Notes: generated from the sequence alone by a model not told the origin. 64,000 nt of DNA from Idiomarina sp. X4 (GCF_002808045.1 NZ_CP025000.1:620001-684000); one strand, 5' to 3'; shown: positions 52,080 to 61,495, counted from the first letter of the stretch. Numbers and translations: made by a program.

Positions 52080-53786
52080 ATGTCCAGTCCGGTGAGTTTC
52101 CGGGTTTCTGAACGCGATGTGTACATCAGTATTGATGGCGGCACATCGCCTTCAGACGTTAAAGCAGAAGCATTACAGAAAGCCTGGCAGGCGTCTGAGT
52201 TTTCGGCTGCCAAATTGTTAGATCCCCAAATGCTGACTCAAACTGCGACAAAGTATGCCCAGCACTTCTCCAAAGACAGCAACAAAAGCATTCCTTTCCA
52301 AGTCATCATTGCGGAAATTTTTGATGCTGATCTGAAATTACAAGTCAGCGATGACGACATGAGAGTCACTGCCAGCGGTATTGTCGGGTATGGTGGCAAA
52401 GCATTAACGCAGGAAATGATTATTTCTGCGCTACGCGAGAAAAATATTACCTCAGGCATTCAGCGTAAAGGTATTGAAGCGTTAGTCGAACACACAAACG
52501 AAGCGCCTCCCGGGGCCGAAATGTCGGTCACTGTTGCCAAAGGCAAACACCCGATCAACGGCAGCAATGCACGTTTTAAACCATTGGTCGATGACGCTCG
52601 TAAGCGAGTGTTACGCCCCCAGCTTCGAGAAGACGGTACCGCTGATATGCGCGACTTAGGCGCGCAAGTCACGGTCGACCCCGGCCAGCCGCTGCTGCAG
52701 AAAATACCATTGAGTAAAGGTCGACCGGGTTTCACCGTGTTTGGTCAGGAACTCGAGGCAATGGACGGAGAAGATCGTGACTTTGCCCCCGGTGAGGGCA
52801 CGAAAATAAGTCATGATGATCCGAATGTTATTATCGCTGACCGCACCGGTTTACCCAGTTTTAATGGTAACAGCGTACAGGTTGATGACGTTATGCAGCT
52901 TAATAACGTTGATGTTTCAACGGGGCATGTCAAGTTTAAAGGCAGCGTCATCGTAACGGGTAATGTCAGTGAGGGCATGAAAGTGACCTGTACCGGCGAT
53001 ATTACCGTCGGTGGTTACGTCGACTCTGCCGAGCTCTACGCTGATGGCAATATTACCGTGCAGAAAGGCTGTATTGGACGCTTATTAAATGCGTCGGAAA
53101 CCGGCGAGCACGATGAAGACGCGGATGACTGGATACCAGAGGTATCCACTAAATTGGTCGCGGGTGGTTCGGTTTGGTGCGCTTATGCTCAATATTCGTT
53201 TTTTGATGCGAAAAACGGTGTGCATACCAATAAGCAGCTCACGCATTGCCATGTCGTTACAAAAGGTCCTTTGGCAATTGGCGGGGAAGGTAAAGCCGCC
53301 AGGGGTAAACTCATTGGTGGCACCATTGAAACCAGTGATCACATCTATTGCGGTCAACTGGGGGCTCCTGCCGGGACCAAAACTCGTATTTACTGGTCGC
53401 TACCACCCCACGATCCACAGGCAGTCTCTCATCTCAATCACTTACGTAGCTCTCTCGCTAAGTTGATTGCGCGTGCCAAAACGCTACAGCAAGGTTTGGA
53501 ACGTTGTAAATCACTTGAGGACGAAGCCAAACGGGTGCAATACCAACAAAAACTGCACGGTGAACTCAAAAAAATAAAGTCCCGAATTACGACGACTCGC
53601 ATTAGCATTGATTCTGTTTTAGAAGCGTTTGAAACGCACCCGACGTTACGCACCATGGTCAGTCGTGAAGTGTTCCCGGGCATACTCTTTATTTTTAAAG
53701 AAAAAAGCCTGCGCATTAAAGAGCACCGCAATGGTACAATGTTCCTACTTGAAGACAAACAACTGCGCGTAGACAGTCTACTGTAA
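52080..53786 (+). CDS. DUF342 (FapA-type) polymer-forming protein
   Basis: 568 residues of the DUF342/FapA family. The N-terminal part (about 1-200) is variable. The central FAPGEGTKI and VNV/VSTGHVKFKGSVIVTGNVSEGMKVTCTGDITVGGYVDSAELYADGNITVQKG is the right-handed beta-helix repeat typical of the family. LTHCHVVTKGPLAIGGEGKAARGKLIGGTIET continues it. The C-terminal coiled coil is at about 445-510 (LAKLIARAKTLQQGLERCKSLEDEAKR). In Vibrio, FapA homologues affect flagellar assembly and sugar uptake control. The function here is uncertain and no flagellar gene is nearby. Confidence 0.82.
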   Translation: MSSPVSFRVSERDVYISIDGGTSPSDVKAEALQKAWQASEFSAAKLLDPQMLTQTATKYAQHFSKDSNKSIPFQVIIAEIFDADLKLQVSDDDMRVTASGIVGYGGKALTQEMIISALREKNITSGIQRKGIEALVEHTNEAPPGAEMSVTVAKGKHPINGSNARFKPLVDDARKRVLRPQLREDGTADMRDLGAQVTVDPGQPLLQKIPLSKGRPGFTVFGQELEAMDGEDRDFAPGEGTKISHDDPNVIIADRTGLPSFNGNSVQVDDVMQLNNVDVSTGHVKFKGSVIVTGNVSEGMKVTCTGDITVGGYVDSAELYADGNITVQKGCIGRLLNASETGEHDEDADDWIPEVSTKLVAGGSVWCAYAQYSFFDAKNGVHTNKQLTHCHVVTKGPLAIGGEGKAARGKLIGGTIETSDHIYCGQLGAPAGTKTRIYWSLPPHDPQAVSHLNHLRSSLAKLIARAKTLQQGLERCKSLEDEAKRVQYQQKLHGELKKIKSRITTTRISIDSVLEAFETHPTLRTMVSREVFPGILFIFKEKSLRIKEHRNGTMFLLEDKQLRVDSLL

Positions 53787-53798
53787 CGATTCACTATA

Positions 53799-54803
53799 AT
53801 GTCATCTGCTATTTTTTCTTTACTAGAACGTCAAAACGAACAGCCCTGGCGTGACTCAACTTTATTGGTTATTAACCCGCTCGACGATAGCTTGGCCGGC
53901 TTAGACAATACCGAAGCCTGGAGCTTTCACGCCGGTATCGCCAGTCAATGGCAAGCGAAAGGCAGGGTCGTTTATTGCCAGGCTTCAGCGCCTGATATGA
54001 GCCAGTACACACAAGTCATGTTGGTTGTTGCGAAAGAGAAAGCTCTTAATCACTATATCCTAGAACAACTCAGTGCCTTACCTGAAGGCGCGACCTTATG
54101 GTTGGTCGGGGAAAAACGTTCCGGTGTTCAGTCACTGGCGAAAAAGTTACCGGGCAGCTTCTCAAAGGCACATAAAACCGCATCAGGAAATCATTGCCAG
54201 TTGTTTAGCGCTGCGCATACTAGCGGAGCTGGAGATCCGCCTCCGTTAACCGATTACGCAACCCACGTGCAGTATGACTTAAACGGGCATTCTGAGCACT
54301 TTACCACACTGCCCGGCGTGTTTAGTCAAACACACATTGATCCGGCAACACTGTTACTTTTAAACACGTTAAAAGACACTTCGCTGGGCCGCGTATTAGA
54401 CTTTGCCTGTGGCGCCGGTGTGATAACCAGTGCGTTGCGCCAGTCCGCCGAACAGTTAACCGCCTGTGACGTTAATCCAATGGCGATAGCTGCCAGCAAC
54501 ATGACGTTCTCACAGCAGGGGATTGAGGTCGATTTGCGTTTGGCCGACGGCTTACCCGATAATTTAGAGATGTTTGACACCATTGTCAGCAACCCGCCTT
54601 TTCACACCGGTCAAAAAACTGACTATGCCATTGCTCGTAAATTTTTGGCTAATGCTCGCAAACATTTGAACAAAGGCGGGACGTTATATATCGTTGCGAA
54701 TCGCTTTTTACCTTGGTCAGAAGTGATTGAGGAAGGCTTTGGACATTGCGACGTTTTAGCAGATGACGGTCGTTATCGTGTCTACAAAGCGACTTGTCGA
54801 TAA
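53799..54803 (+). CDS. rsmC: 16S rRNA m2G1207 methyltransferase
   Basis: 334-residue SAM-dependent methyltransferase made of two Rossmann-like halves. The first (about 1-160) is the degenerate guide domain. The second has VLDFACGAGVITSAL (SAM site), LTACDVNPMAIAAS and the catalytic FDTIVSNPPFHTG. It methylates G1207 of 16S rRNA in the 30S subunit. FHTGQKTDYAIARKFLANARKHLNKGG is characteristic of RsmC. It is 12 nt after the DUF342 gene. A hairpin follows at 54798. Confidence 0.92.
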   Translation: MSSAIFSLLERQNEQPWRDSTLLVINPLDDSLAGLDNTEAWSFHAGIASQWQAKGRVVYCQASAPDMSQYTQVMLVVAKEKALNHYILEQLSALPEGATLWLVGEKRSGVQSLAKKLPGSFSKAHKTASGNHCQLFSAAHTSGAGDPPPLTDYATHVQYDLNGHSEHFTTLPGVFSQTHIDPATLLLLNTLKDTSLGRVLDFACGAGVITSALRQSAEQLTACDVNPMAIAASNMTFSQQGIEVDLRLADGLPDNLEMFDTIVSNPPFHTGQKTDYAIARKFLANARKHLNKGGTLYIVANRFLPWSEVIEEGFGHCDVLADDGRYRVYKATCR

Positions 54804-54819
54804 AATCAGCGTTTTATCG
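54798..54819 (+). terminator. Possible terminator after rsmC
   Basis: Stem CGATAAAA with TTTTATCG (8 bp) around a 6-nt loop, overlapping the rsmC stop and followed by TTTAG. It is AT-rich and so only moderately stable. Confidence 0.45.
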
Positions 54820-54839
54820 TTTAGATGATTACCCTTTTG

Positions 54840-54872
54840 TTAACGATTTGCTAACATAAATAAACATAAATA
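54840..54872. promoter_or_regulatory. Possible ArcA-type direct repeats upstream of the sensor kinase
   Basis: TTAAC, CTAAC and TAAAC at 54840, 54851 and 54861 are spaced 11 and 10 bp apart, like ArcA direct-repeat sites. A perfect 10-bp tandem AACATAAATA occurs twice at 54853-54872. The region lies 25-60 nt before the kinase start. Confidence 0.35.
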
Positions 54873-54897
54873 AGAATTAAGTTGAGCTGTTAACTGA

Positions 54898-56517
54898 ATG
54901 CATACGATTTCACTGAAGCGCATACTCATTTATCTGGTGCTATTAGTCACCAGTTTTGCGCTGCTTATTGGCTTTACCATAAATATTGTCAGCCAAGTTG
55001 GACAGTTCGAAAAGTCTTTGCAGGAGCAGGCATTGTCTTATACGCGGATTATCGCCAGCAATGCCGCCAGAACCATCGTTTTTGACGACACCGTTTCCGA
55101 AAAGCAACGTCTTGGCACCTTTCAAAACACTCCGTTTATTGAGCATATCCATGTTTATAAAATGGACGAAGCCAGCGGCCAGTTAACCTTTTTCTCCAGT
55201 TATAACAAGCAAGGTTTAGCCCCTATTCCGGCGCGCTTTTCAAAGTTAGAGCGATTAACATCGCCAACAATAAACGATTCAAACATTGAGGTGTCCCAGC
55301 CCGTGACTCTCGATGGCGACGTTATTGGTTATGTCTATCTAAGAGGCTCGCTAGAACAAGTTAGGTTATTCATGTGGCGGTCTATAGCTGTAGCTGTCGT
55401 TGTAGCACTTGTAACCCTACTAGCATGCTGGCTGGCGACGTTGCGGTTACGTAAAGCGATAGTACAACCGCTTGACTCCGTGGTTGATGTTGTATCGCAG
55501 GTGGCACGAGATAAAAACTACTCGCTGCGCTTACCGTCGTCGCAACTTGCTGAGTTCGACACCATGGCGCAAGCCTTCAACACCATGCTGGATCGAGTCC
55601 AACAGCACATTACCCGACAACGCCGCGCGGAAGAAGAAGCAAGCCAGTTAAATACTCAACTGGAGCAGCAAGTCACACAGCGCACTCAAGCATTGAAAGA
55701 ATCCAATAGCGAACTCCTGAAAACACTGGAACAGTTGCACCAATACCAGGGACAACTTGTCGAGTCTGAAAAAATGGCGTCGCTAGGTGATATGGTTGCC
55801 GGTATCGCACATGAGGTGAACACGCCTATTGGATTATCTGTCACCGCATCAACGCTGCTGCAGGATAAGCTTGCTGTTATGCAAGAGAAGTTTGACGCCA
55901 AACGTATTTCAACCAGCGAGTTCGAACGTTTCTTAACAGATTGCGACGAGAATTTGCAGATTATTTACCGCAATTTGAACAGAGCCGCTGACTTAGTGAC
56001 CAGCTTTAAACAAGTGGCAGTTGACCAATCATCGGAAGTGGATCGTGACATTGAAATCAACAGCTTTATGAACGATGTACTTATGTCAGTGAAACCGCGC
56101 CGCTTAAACCCTGAACACTTCCCTATAAACGTTCACTGCGCGGGCGATATCCAGGTTCGAGCGAAAGCCGGCCCTCTTAACCAGATACTCATGAACCTCA
56201 TTATTAACTCAATGGTTCATGCGTTTGAGGGACGCGAAAAGGGACAAATCGATATCAGTTTTCAATTGGTGAACGATAACGAGCTTGAAATTATATACAC
56301 TGACAACGGTCAAGGCGTTGACGCCGATATCAGTCGCAAAATATTTGATCCTTTTGTGACAACCAAACGAGGTTCCGGTGGCAGCGGCTTGGGTTTGCAT
56401 TTGGTTTACAACTTGGTTACGCAGGTTTTAGGCGGCAACATTCACTTTTTCAGTGAAGAAAATAACGGTGTTGAATTTATTATCCGCTTTCCAGTGACCG
56501 TGCTCAGCAATGCTTGA
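54898..56517 (+). CDS. Membrane sensor histidine kinase (CHASE8-type sensor, HAMP)
   Basis: 539 residues. TM1 is at about 8-33, and the periplasmic sensor at about 35-155 (QALSYTRIIASNAARTIVFDD) resembles CHASE8. TM2 is at about 162-184 and HAMP at 185-240. A coiled coil lies at about 243-295. The H-box EKMASLGDMVAGIAHEVNTPIG has His305. The ATPase has the N-box ILMNLIINSMVHAFEG, the G1 box YTDNGQGVD and the G2 region TTKRGSGGSGLGLHLVYNLV. It is an orthodox kinase without receiver or Hpt. It ends 98 nt before arcA, so it may signal to ArcA or to an unlinked regulator. Confidence 0.83.
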   Translation: MHTISLKRILIYLVLLVTSFALLIGFTINIVSQVGQFEKSLQEQALSYTRIIASNAARTIVFDDTVSEKQRLGTFQNTPFIEHIHVYKMDEASGQLTFFSSYNKQGLAPIPARFSKLERLTSPTINDSNIEVSQPVTLDGDVIGYVYLRGSLEQVRLFMWRSIAVAVVVALVTLLACWLATLRLRKAIVQPLDSVVDVVSQVARDKNYSLRLPSSQLAEFDTMAQAFNTMLDRVQQHITRQRRAEEEASQLNTQLEQQVTQRTQALKESNSELLKTLEQLHQYQGQLVESEKMASLGDMVAGIAHEVNTPIGLSVTASTLLQDKLAVMQEKFDAKRISTSEFERFLTDCDENLQIIYRNLNRAADLVTSFKQVAVDQSSEVDRDIEINSFMNDVLMSVKPRRLNPEHFPINVHCAGDIQVRAKAGPLNQILMNLIINSMVHAFEGREKGQIDISFQLVNDNELEIIYTDNGQGVDADISRKIFDPFVTTKRGSGGSGLGLHLVYNLVTQVLGGNIHFFSEENNGVEFIIRFPVTVLSNA

Positions 56518-56615
56518 AAAATTTGAAACAAAAGTCATAATGTAACGTCATAACTTTTATAATTTGACGCTAACTTTCACGTCAAGCGACGAACTTTCCG
56601 GGAAAATCAACGCTT

Positions 56616-57338
56616 ATGAATGCCAGAATACTGATTGTTGAAGATGAAGTCGTTACCCGCCAGACTCTAACTCGTTTATTCCAACAGGAAGGCTATGAAG
56701 TATTTGACGCGGCGGACGGTCTGCAAATGGAAAACATCATGCGCCAGGAGCGCGTCGATGTTGTGATTATGGACGTTAACTTACCGGGTAAAAATGGTTT
56801 AGAGCTTGCTGAGTCACTACGTGAAAGAGACAACATTGGTCTCATTTTTCTGACCGGTCGTGACAGTGAAGATGATCGCTTGCTTGCCCTTGAGCTGGGT
56901 GCTGATGACTACCTCATCAAGCCTTACAACCCGAAAGAATTAACCATTCGTGTTCGTAACCTATGTCGTCGTATTGAAGCGTCCCGCTCAAGTAATCCGG
57001 TAGAAAATAATAGCGTTGAATTTCGCTTCCACGGTTGGCGTTTAAACAGTGACAGCCGTTGTCTTTATTCGCCTGACAACCAAATGTTCCGTCTTCCGAA
57101 AAGTGAATACCGCGCGTTAGAGTTGTTTTTAACGCATCCGGGTCGGATTTTAGATCGTGAAACTTTGGTAAAACGCATGTTGGATCGTGAGTTACGCCCG
57201 AATGACCGTACCGTCGACGTCGCTATTCGTCGTATTCGCCGTCACTTCGAGTCTCACCCTGAAACGCCGAACCTAATAACCACCATCCATGGTGAAGGTT
57301 ACCGGTTCATTGGTGAAGTTGATCAGCAAGCTCAGTGA
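56616..57338 (+). CDS. arcA: Aerobic respiration control response regulator ArcA
   Basis: 240-residue OmpR-family regulator that is clearly ArcA: ILIVEDEVVTRQTLTRLFQQEGYEVFDA, then VVIMDVNLPGKNGLEL with phospho-Asp53, FLTGRDSEDDRLLALELGADDYLIKPYNPKELTIRVRNL, and the winged helix ending in NDRTVDVAIRRIRRHFESHPETPNLITTIHGEGYRF. It represses respiratory genes when quinones are reduced. It is convergent with hptA with a 7-bp overlap. No hybrid ArcB or ArcS is in the window. A TATAAT at 56558-56563 may be its -10 region. Confidence 0.93.
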   Translation: MNARILIVEDEVVTRQTLTRLFQQEGYEVFDAADGLQMENIMRQERVDVVIMDVNLPGKNGLELAESLRERDNIGLIFLTGRDSEDDRLLALELGADDYLIKPYNPKELTIRVRNLCRRIEASRSSNPVENNSVEFRFHGWRLNSDSRCLYSPDNQMFRLPKSEYRALELFLTHPGRILDRETLVKRMLDRELRPNDRTVDVAIRRIRRHFESHPETPNLITTIHGEGYRFIGEVDQQAQ

Positions 57339-57682
57339 TGGGTAGCTAACCAAGCATCAATTTGTTGCCGATGCGGAATAACCGCGTCGGCCCACTCTAT
57401 CAGCCAACGTTCTACTTGCGGCCACTCCCATTTTTCCTTTTCAACTCGTTTCATCATTTCTGCAAGCTGAGATAAGCCAACAGAGCTGCACGCGCCTTTC
57501 ACTTTATGCGCTTGTTTGCGAAGCTCGTCTTCTTTGCGTTCTTTGGCTGCCGTATGAATCAGCTTAGCGTACTCTTGAATCACCCCATCAAAAGTAGCTA
57601 ACGTCGTTTTTAAGCCGTCCACACCCAATGAGTCAACGTACTGCTGCAATAATTCGGTATCAATGACCGATTTTTCTGACAT
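57332..57682 (-). CDS. hptA: Hpt protein HptA (ArcA phosphodonor)
   Basis: 116-residue single-domain phosphotransfer protein. LRKQAHKVKGACSSVGLSQLAEMMKRVE has phospho-His59 and the HKVKGACSSVG motif, similar to the C-terminal Hpt of ArcB. In Shewanella a separate HptA carries phosphate to ArcA because the kinase ArcS/ArcB lacks the Hpt domain. Its tail-to-tail position with arcA supports the same design here. In that case the partner hybrid kinase must lie elsewhere. Confidence 0.87.
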   Translation of the reverse strand: MSEKSVIDTELLQQYVDSLGVDGLKTTLATFDGVIQEYAKLIHTAAKERKEDELRKQAHKVKGACSSVGLSQLAEMMKRVEKEKWEWPQVERWLIEWADAVIPHRQQIDAWLATHH

Positions 57683-57892
57683 TTTCTTACTCCGTCAATC
57701 CAAAACTCTATCCTCGGCGTAATTACTGTTTTAGTCAACTCCCCGGCTTGTTTGTCAGGGAGAATCGATTAGGGCAATCGGTGTCACCCGATGGAATTCT
57801 GCGCTATAATGCCCGACTTTAAGACTGAGCCTAATTGATAAAGATCAACTCGGCCCTGACAATATTCACGAAATTTTTGGAGTTCACAACGA

Positions 57893-58819
57893 ATGCCAAC
57901 AGTTATGCCCGACGTAGCCAACCAAACACAGGCCCAGACAGAGGGAACCCTGGATTGGGTTGGCATGAGCAATATTGAAGTTCCATTGATGGTGGCAGCG
58001 GCCGGTGCGTCTGAACGCCCTGTAGCAGCGAAGGTGGAAGCTTTTGTTAACTTGAAAGATCCGAAGACTAAAGGCATTCACATGTCGCGTCTTTATTTAC
58101 TGTTGGATGAGTTATCGACCAACGGTGAGCTCAGTCACGAATCACTAAAACAATTATTGAATGACTTTATCGAAAGTCACAAAGACATCAGCAATCAAGC
58201 GTTTATTAAGTTTGATTTTGACTATCATCTGCGTCGTAAATCGCTAATCAGCAAGAAGCAGGGTTGGAAAGCGTATCCTGTCAGCCTAACCGGCCGCTAC
58301 GATGCCGGCACGCTGAATCTGGAGCTTTCTGTTGATGTGCCTTATTCATCAACTTGCCCGTGTTCAGCGGCACTTGCGCGTCAGCTAATACAGGACGCCT
58401 TTAGTGAAAAGTTTGCCGGTCAAGAAACCGTAGACGCCGCTACGATGCACGAATGGCTTGGTTCTACCGAAGGTATTGTGGCAACCCCACACAGCCAACG
58501 TTCAGTTGCAGAAGTCAAAGTTCAGCTCAGTGAGAATGTCACCGACTTCCCAATTGTTGAGCTTATCGACGCGGTAGAGGATGCGTTAAAAACGCCCGTT
58601 CAAGCTGCGGTTAAACGGGAAGACGAACAGGAATTTGCTCGTCTGAACGGTCAAAATCTGATGTTCTGTGAAGACGCTTCTCGCCGCTTACAACATAAGC
58701 TTAACCAAATGCAGAACTTCCGTGACTTCTGGTTGCGGGTTAACCACTACGAGTCCCTGCACGCGCACGATGCCGTCAGTGTCACCACGAAAGGTGTACC
58801 GGGCGGTTATAAAGCCTAA
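57893..58819 (+). CDS. folE2: GTP cyclohydrolase FolE2 (type IB)
   Basis: 308-residue metal-flexible GTP cyclohydrolase of the T-fold that makes dihydroneopterin triphosphate for folate and queuosine. The catalytic Cys is in [16 protein letters not shown] (Cys155/157). [16 protein letters not shown] and [24 protein letters not shown] [21 protein letters not shown] are conserved family blocks. FolE2 often replaces zinc-dependent FolE1 under zinc limitation and can be Zur-regulated. I looked upstream and see no convincing Zur box. TATAAT at about 57805-57810 may be the -10. GGAG precedes the ATG. Confidence 0.92.
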   Translation: MPTVMPDVANQTQAQTEGTLDWVGMSNIEVPLMVAAAGASERPVAAKVEAFVNLKDPKTKGIHMSRLYLLLDELSTNGELSHESLKQLLNDFIESHKDISNQAFIKFDFDYHLRRKSLISKKQGWKAYPVSLTGRYDAGTLNLELSVDVPYSSTCPCSAALARQLIQDAFSEKFAGQETVDAATMHEWLGSTEGIVATPHSQRSVAEVKVQLSENVTDFPIVELIDAVEDALKTPVQAAVKREDEQEFARLNGQNLMFCEDASRRLQHKLNQMQNFRDFWLRVNHYESLHAHDAVSVTTKGVPGGYKA

Positions 58820-58825
58820 AAAATA

Positions 58826-58861
58826 AAGCTGTGTCATATTTTTGTGGCACAGCTTTTGCTT
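58826..58861 (+). terminator. Rho-independent terminator after folE2
   Basis: Stem AAGCTGTG with CACAGCTT (8 bp, extended by one mismatch and a C-G pair) and a loop of about 14 nt, followed by TTTGCTT. It lies 7 nt after the folE2 stop. Confidence 0.65.
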
Positions 58862-58898
58862 CATACCTCAGAGAGCGTCAATTTTCTGATGAGGTGTG
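58862..58898 (+). promoter_or_regulatory. Hairpin covering the ribosome binding site of the DUF2726 gene
   Basis: CATACCTCA (58862-58870) can pair with TGAGGTGTG (58890-58898): nine pairs, one G-U, 19-nt loop. The right arm contains the GAGG Shine-Dalgarno of the next gene, so folding would reduce its translation. Confidence 0.4.
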
Positions 58899-58901
58899 AA
58901 A

Positions 58902-59453
58902 ATGGAAATTATCCTGTTGTTGTTTGTTGTGGTTCTTATTGCGGTCGCTGTTATTGCCAGTCGCATGTCCGAGAACTATGTCCCCTACCCTTACAAACTA
59001 AAAGATGTGTCTTTGTGTACGGCTCAGGAAGATCAGTTTTTAACACTGCTTGAGAAATCTGTAGGCAATGAGTTCCGCATTTTCACTAAAGTCCGTCTGA
59101 GCGATATCGTAACAGTGCGTTCAGGGCTTTCGTCTTCTGCGCGAAAAGACGCCCAGCAAAAAGCCAGTCAGCGTATTCTGGACTACGTATTGTGCGATAT
59201 CGATACCATGCAAGTTAAAGTTGCTATTGAGCTTGAACCTAACCAGTCATCGCTGCAACAGCAAAAGCGTAACCTATTTTTGAAAAACACACTCGCCGCA
59301 GCAGGGCTTCCTTTCCTGCGCTTTAAGGCCAAACCAGGTTACCGTGTAGCCGAGCTGCATGACTATATTCACGGGAAAATTCGTCAGGCTGAGCACGTTC
59401 GCGCTGCCGTACCTAACAACAAGGACAAGAACAGCCAGCCGATTGCCGCTTAA
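58902..59453 (+). CDS. DUF2726 membrane-anchored protein
   Basis: 183 residues from the ATG at 58902 (GAGG 7 nt upstream; a GTG at 58896 is also in frame but too close to it). One N-terminal helix MEIILLLFVVVLIAVAVIA is followed by a soluble DUF2726 domain: LLEKSVGNEFRIFTKVRLSDIV, FDYVLCD-type LDYVLCDIDTMQVKVAIELEP, and RNLFLKNTLAAAGLPFLRFKA. This restriction-endonuclease-like fold often accompanies topoisomerase-type zinc domains. Whether this copy is a nuclease is unknown. The next gene starts 24 nt later. Confidence 0.77.
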   Translation: MEIILLLFVVVLIAVAVIASRMSENYVPYPYKLKDVSLCTAQEDQFLTLLEKSVGNEFRIFTKVRLSDIVTVRSGLSSSARKDAQQKASQRILDYVLCDIDTMQVKVAIELEPNQSSLQQQKRNLFLKNTLAAAGLPFLRFKAKPGYRVAELHDYIHGKIRQAEHVRAAVPNNKDKNSQPIAA

Positions 59454-59477
59454 GCTTTGCCATGGCAATATAACGGC

Positions 59478-60434
59478 ATGACCGCTGAACTGTTTAAAGA
59501 GTTACTGTTTTCCCCTTTTGGCCTCGCTCTGCTGGCATTGCTGGCAGAGCGCTGGTTTCCGTGGCCAGAGCAATGGCATCCTTTTGCCGTACTGCGGCTA
59601 ATGTCCGCCTACATGAGCGGCAAAGTGAACAAGCAAGGCCGTCCTTCCAGTCAGCAGAAAATAGCGGGATTTCTGGGGTTGTTGACGATGCTGCTATTAG
59701 TACTTCTCCCCGCAGCCATCGTTTTCGCCGGTGCCGAGGTCTCCCTGGCCATTGGTTGGCTGATTTTGTTAGTCAGTCTGCGCCAACAAACCACTCGACA
59801 AGCGACGCAACTCGCCGAACAACATTTAGCAAAAAGCCGTAAAAACGCCGCACGTTCATGGTTAAGCCGGGTAACCTGGCGCGACTGCGACTTACTCAGC
59901 GAACACGGCATTGCTAAAACCAGCATAGAGTTGCGGGCAACCAGTCTGTTAGAAAGCCGTTTTGCACCACTGTTATTCTGGTGCGTAGGCGGTCCTTTAG
60001 CCGCCCTGGGGGTTCGCGTTGTTGCTGAACTCAAGGAAGTGTGGCCGATCGCCCAAGCCCGCTACCGTAATTTCGGTCAGGCAACGGCTTGGCTGTACGC
60101 TATTACACACTTTTTACCTTCATTTTTTCTTTCTGTGTTTGCTCGTGCGGTTGGTTTATTCCGCCGAAACACACCGAAACTTGAGCCATTAAAGCGTAAC
60201 CCGGTATTCCCGACCATCATACTCAGTTGGCTGCAAAGCTTCAGCTATTGCCATAAGGTCACTCTAGGCGGTCCTATACAAGCGGCCGGCATTCGTATTA
60301 GCCGACAACGTTTTGGCGGTCGCCCGGCGGAGTTGTTATTGCCTTACGCCGCCCACTGGCAAAGGCTATGGCAAGGTTTCTTTATTGCTTGTCTGCTAAT
60401 TGGACTTTTTACGCTGTTCATTTATCGACCCTGA
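59478..60434 (+). CDS. CbiB/CobD-like membrane protein
   Basis: 318 residues from the ATG at 59478. A TTG at 59457 is the other possible start. Several helices (about 12-30, 58-95, 165-185 and the C-terminus) and LESRFAPLLFWCVGGPLAALGVRVVAELKEVWP, then RYRNFGQATAWLYAITHFLPSFF, resemble the cobalamin-synthesis protein CbiB/CobD. The final KVTLGGPIQAAGIRISRQRFGG fits the family. No other cobalamin gene is in the window and the copy is divergent, so a role in B12 salvage or another amide ligation is possible. Confidence 0.7.
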   Translation: MTAELFKELLFSPFGLALLALLAERWFPWPEQWHPFAVLRLMSAYMSGKVNKQGRPSSQQKIAGFLGLLTMLLLVLLPAAIVFAGAEVSLAIGWLILLVSLRQQTTRQATQLAEQHLAKSRKNAARSWLSRVTWRDCDLLSEHGIAKTSIELRATSLLESRFAPLLFWCVGGPLAALGVRVVAELKEVWPIAQARYRNFGQATAWLYAITHFLPSFFLSVFARAVGLFRRNTPKLEPLKRNPVFPTIILSWLQSFSYCHKVTLGGPIQAAGIRISRQRFGGRPAELLLPYAAHWQRLWQGFFIACLLIGLFTLFIYRP

Positions 60435-60453
60435 CAGACTCATCGGGTATACT
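60425..60453 (+). promoter_or_regulatory. Predicted promoter of the adk-type/ahcY operon
   Basis: TCGACC (60425-60430), 17-bp spacer and TATACT (60448-60453), 32 nt before the adenosine kinase ATG and partly inside the end of the preceding gene. Confidence 0.45.
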
Positions 60454-60484
60454 ACGCGCCCTAATAAGGCAACCATTTGAAACT

Positions 60485-61495
60485 ATGAAAACCATTGATG
60501 TAATCGGCATTGGCAACGCGCTGGTGGATCAGGAATTTGAAGTCACTGACGACTTCCTGCAAAAACATAATCTTAAAAAAGGCATGATGGAGTTAATTGA
60601 CGAAGACGCTCAAAATACTCTCATAGCCGAACTTTCTGAACTTGGCGAATTAAAAAAGCAGTGCGGTGGTGGCTCAGCCGCTAATTCACTGGTTGCTTTT
60701 GCCCAGTTTGGCGGTAACGCTTACTATTGCTGCAAAGTCGCGGACGACGAAGCGGGCATATTCTACCGTCAAGACTTAGAATACGTTGGCATTGAAACCA
60801 GTCTTAAAAACCAGCAAAACCCGGGTATTACCGGACGTTGTCTGGTGATGGTAACCCCCGACGCAGAGCGCACCATGCGTACGCATTTAGGGATTACAGC
60901 GGACTTGTCAACGACAGAAATCGATGATCACGCTATTGCCGCGGCCAACTACTTGTATATTGAAGGGTATCTGATTACCTCAGATATCGCCCGTGGCGCT
61001 ATTCAGCATGCAAAAAAAGTCGCCCGTGAAAACAATACCAAACTGGTCATGACTTGCTCAGATCCGGCCATGGTTAAGTTTTTCCGAGACGGCATTGACG
61101 AGATTCTGGACGGCGGTGTCGATTTAATGTTTTGTAATCGAGAAGAAGCGGAATTACTGACGGGTAAAGAAGATCCTCAAGCTGCATTGAGCGTATTATT
61201 AGAGAAAGCTGAGACCGTCGCTATAACGCTGGGCAAAGACGGCGCTATTATTGCCGATAAGGAGCGCCAGGTTCATATACCCGGTGTACCTGTTAAAGCG
61301 ATTGATACCAATGGCGCCGGCGATATGTTTGCAGGTGCTATGCTGTACGGGTTGACTCAAGGTATGTCATTAGAAAACGCAGGCCGTTTAGCAAGCCATG
61401 CGGCGGCTGAGTTGGTCACTGAATTTGGCGCTCGCTTAGACAAAGCACGCCAGCAGCAGTTGATTGAACGCGTTATGAACGCTGAAACCGCATAG
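60485..61495 (+). CDS. Adenosine kinase-like PfkB-family sugar kinase
   Basis: 336 residues from the ATG at 60485. The open frame before it overlaps the previous gene. [49 protein letters not shown] and the signature [22 protein letters not shown] (anion hole and catalytic Asp) define a PfkB kinase of the adenosine kinase group. It probably phosphorylates adenosine to AMP. Placement directly upstream of ahcY fits, since AhcY releases adenosine and its removal pulls that reaction forward. Confidence 0.86.
   Translation: MKTIDVIGIGNALVDQEFEVTDDFLQKHNLKKGMMELIDEDAQNTLIAELSELGELKKQCGGGSAANSLVAFAQFGGNAYYCCKVADDEAGIFYRQDLEYVGIETSLKNQQNPGITGRCLVMVTPDAERTMRTHLGITADLSTTEIDDHAIAAANYLYIEGYLITSDIARGAIQHAKKVARENNTKLVMTCSDPAMVKFFRDGIDEILDGGVDLMFCNREEAELLTGKEDPQAALSVLLEKAETVAITLGKDGAIIADKERQVHIPGVPVKAIDTNGAGDMFAGAMLYGLTQGMSLENAGRLASHAAAELVTEFGARLDKARQQQLIERVMNAETA

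Noticed and set aside
57683..57892. Zur box or riboswitch upstream of folE2
   Set aside because: No inverted repeat resembling the Zur consensus and no preQ1 or THF aptamer features. Only a possible TATAAT was found.
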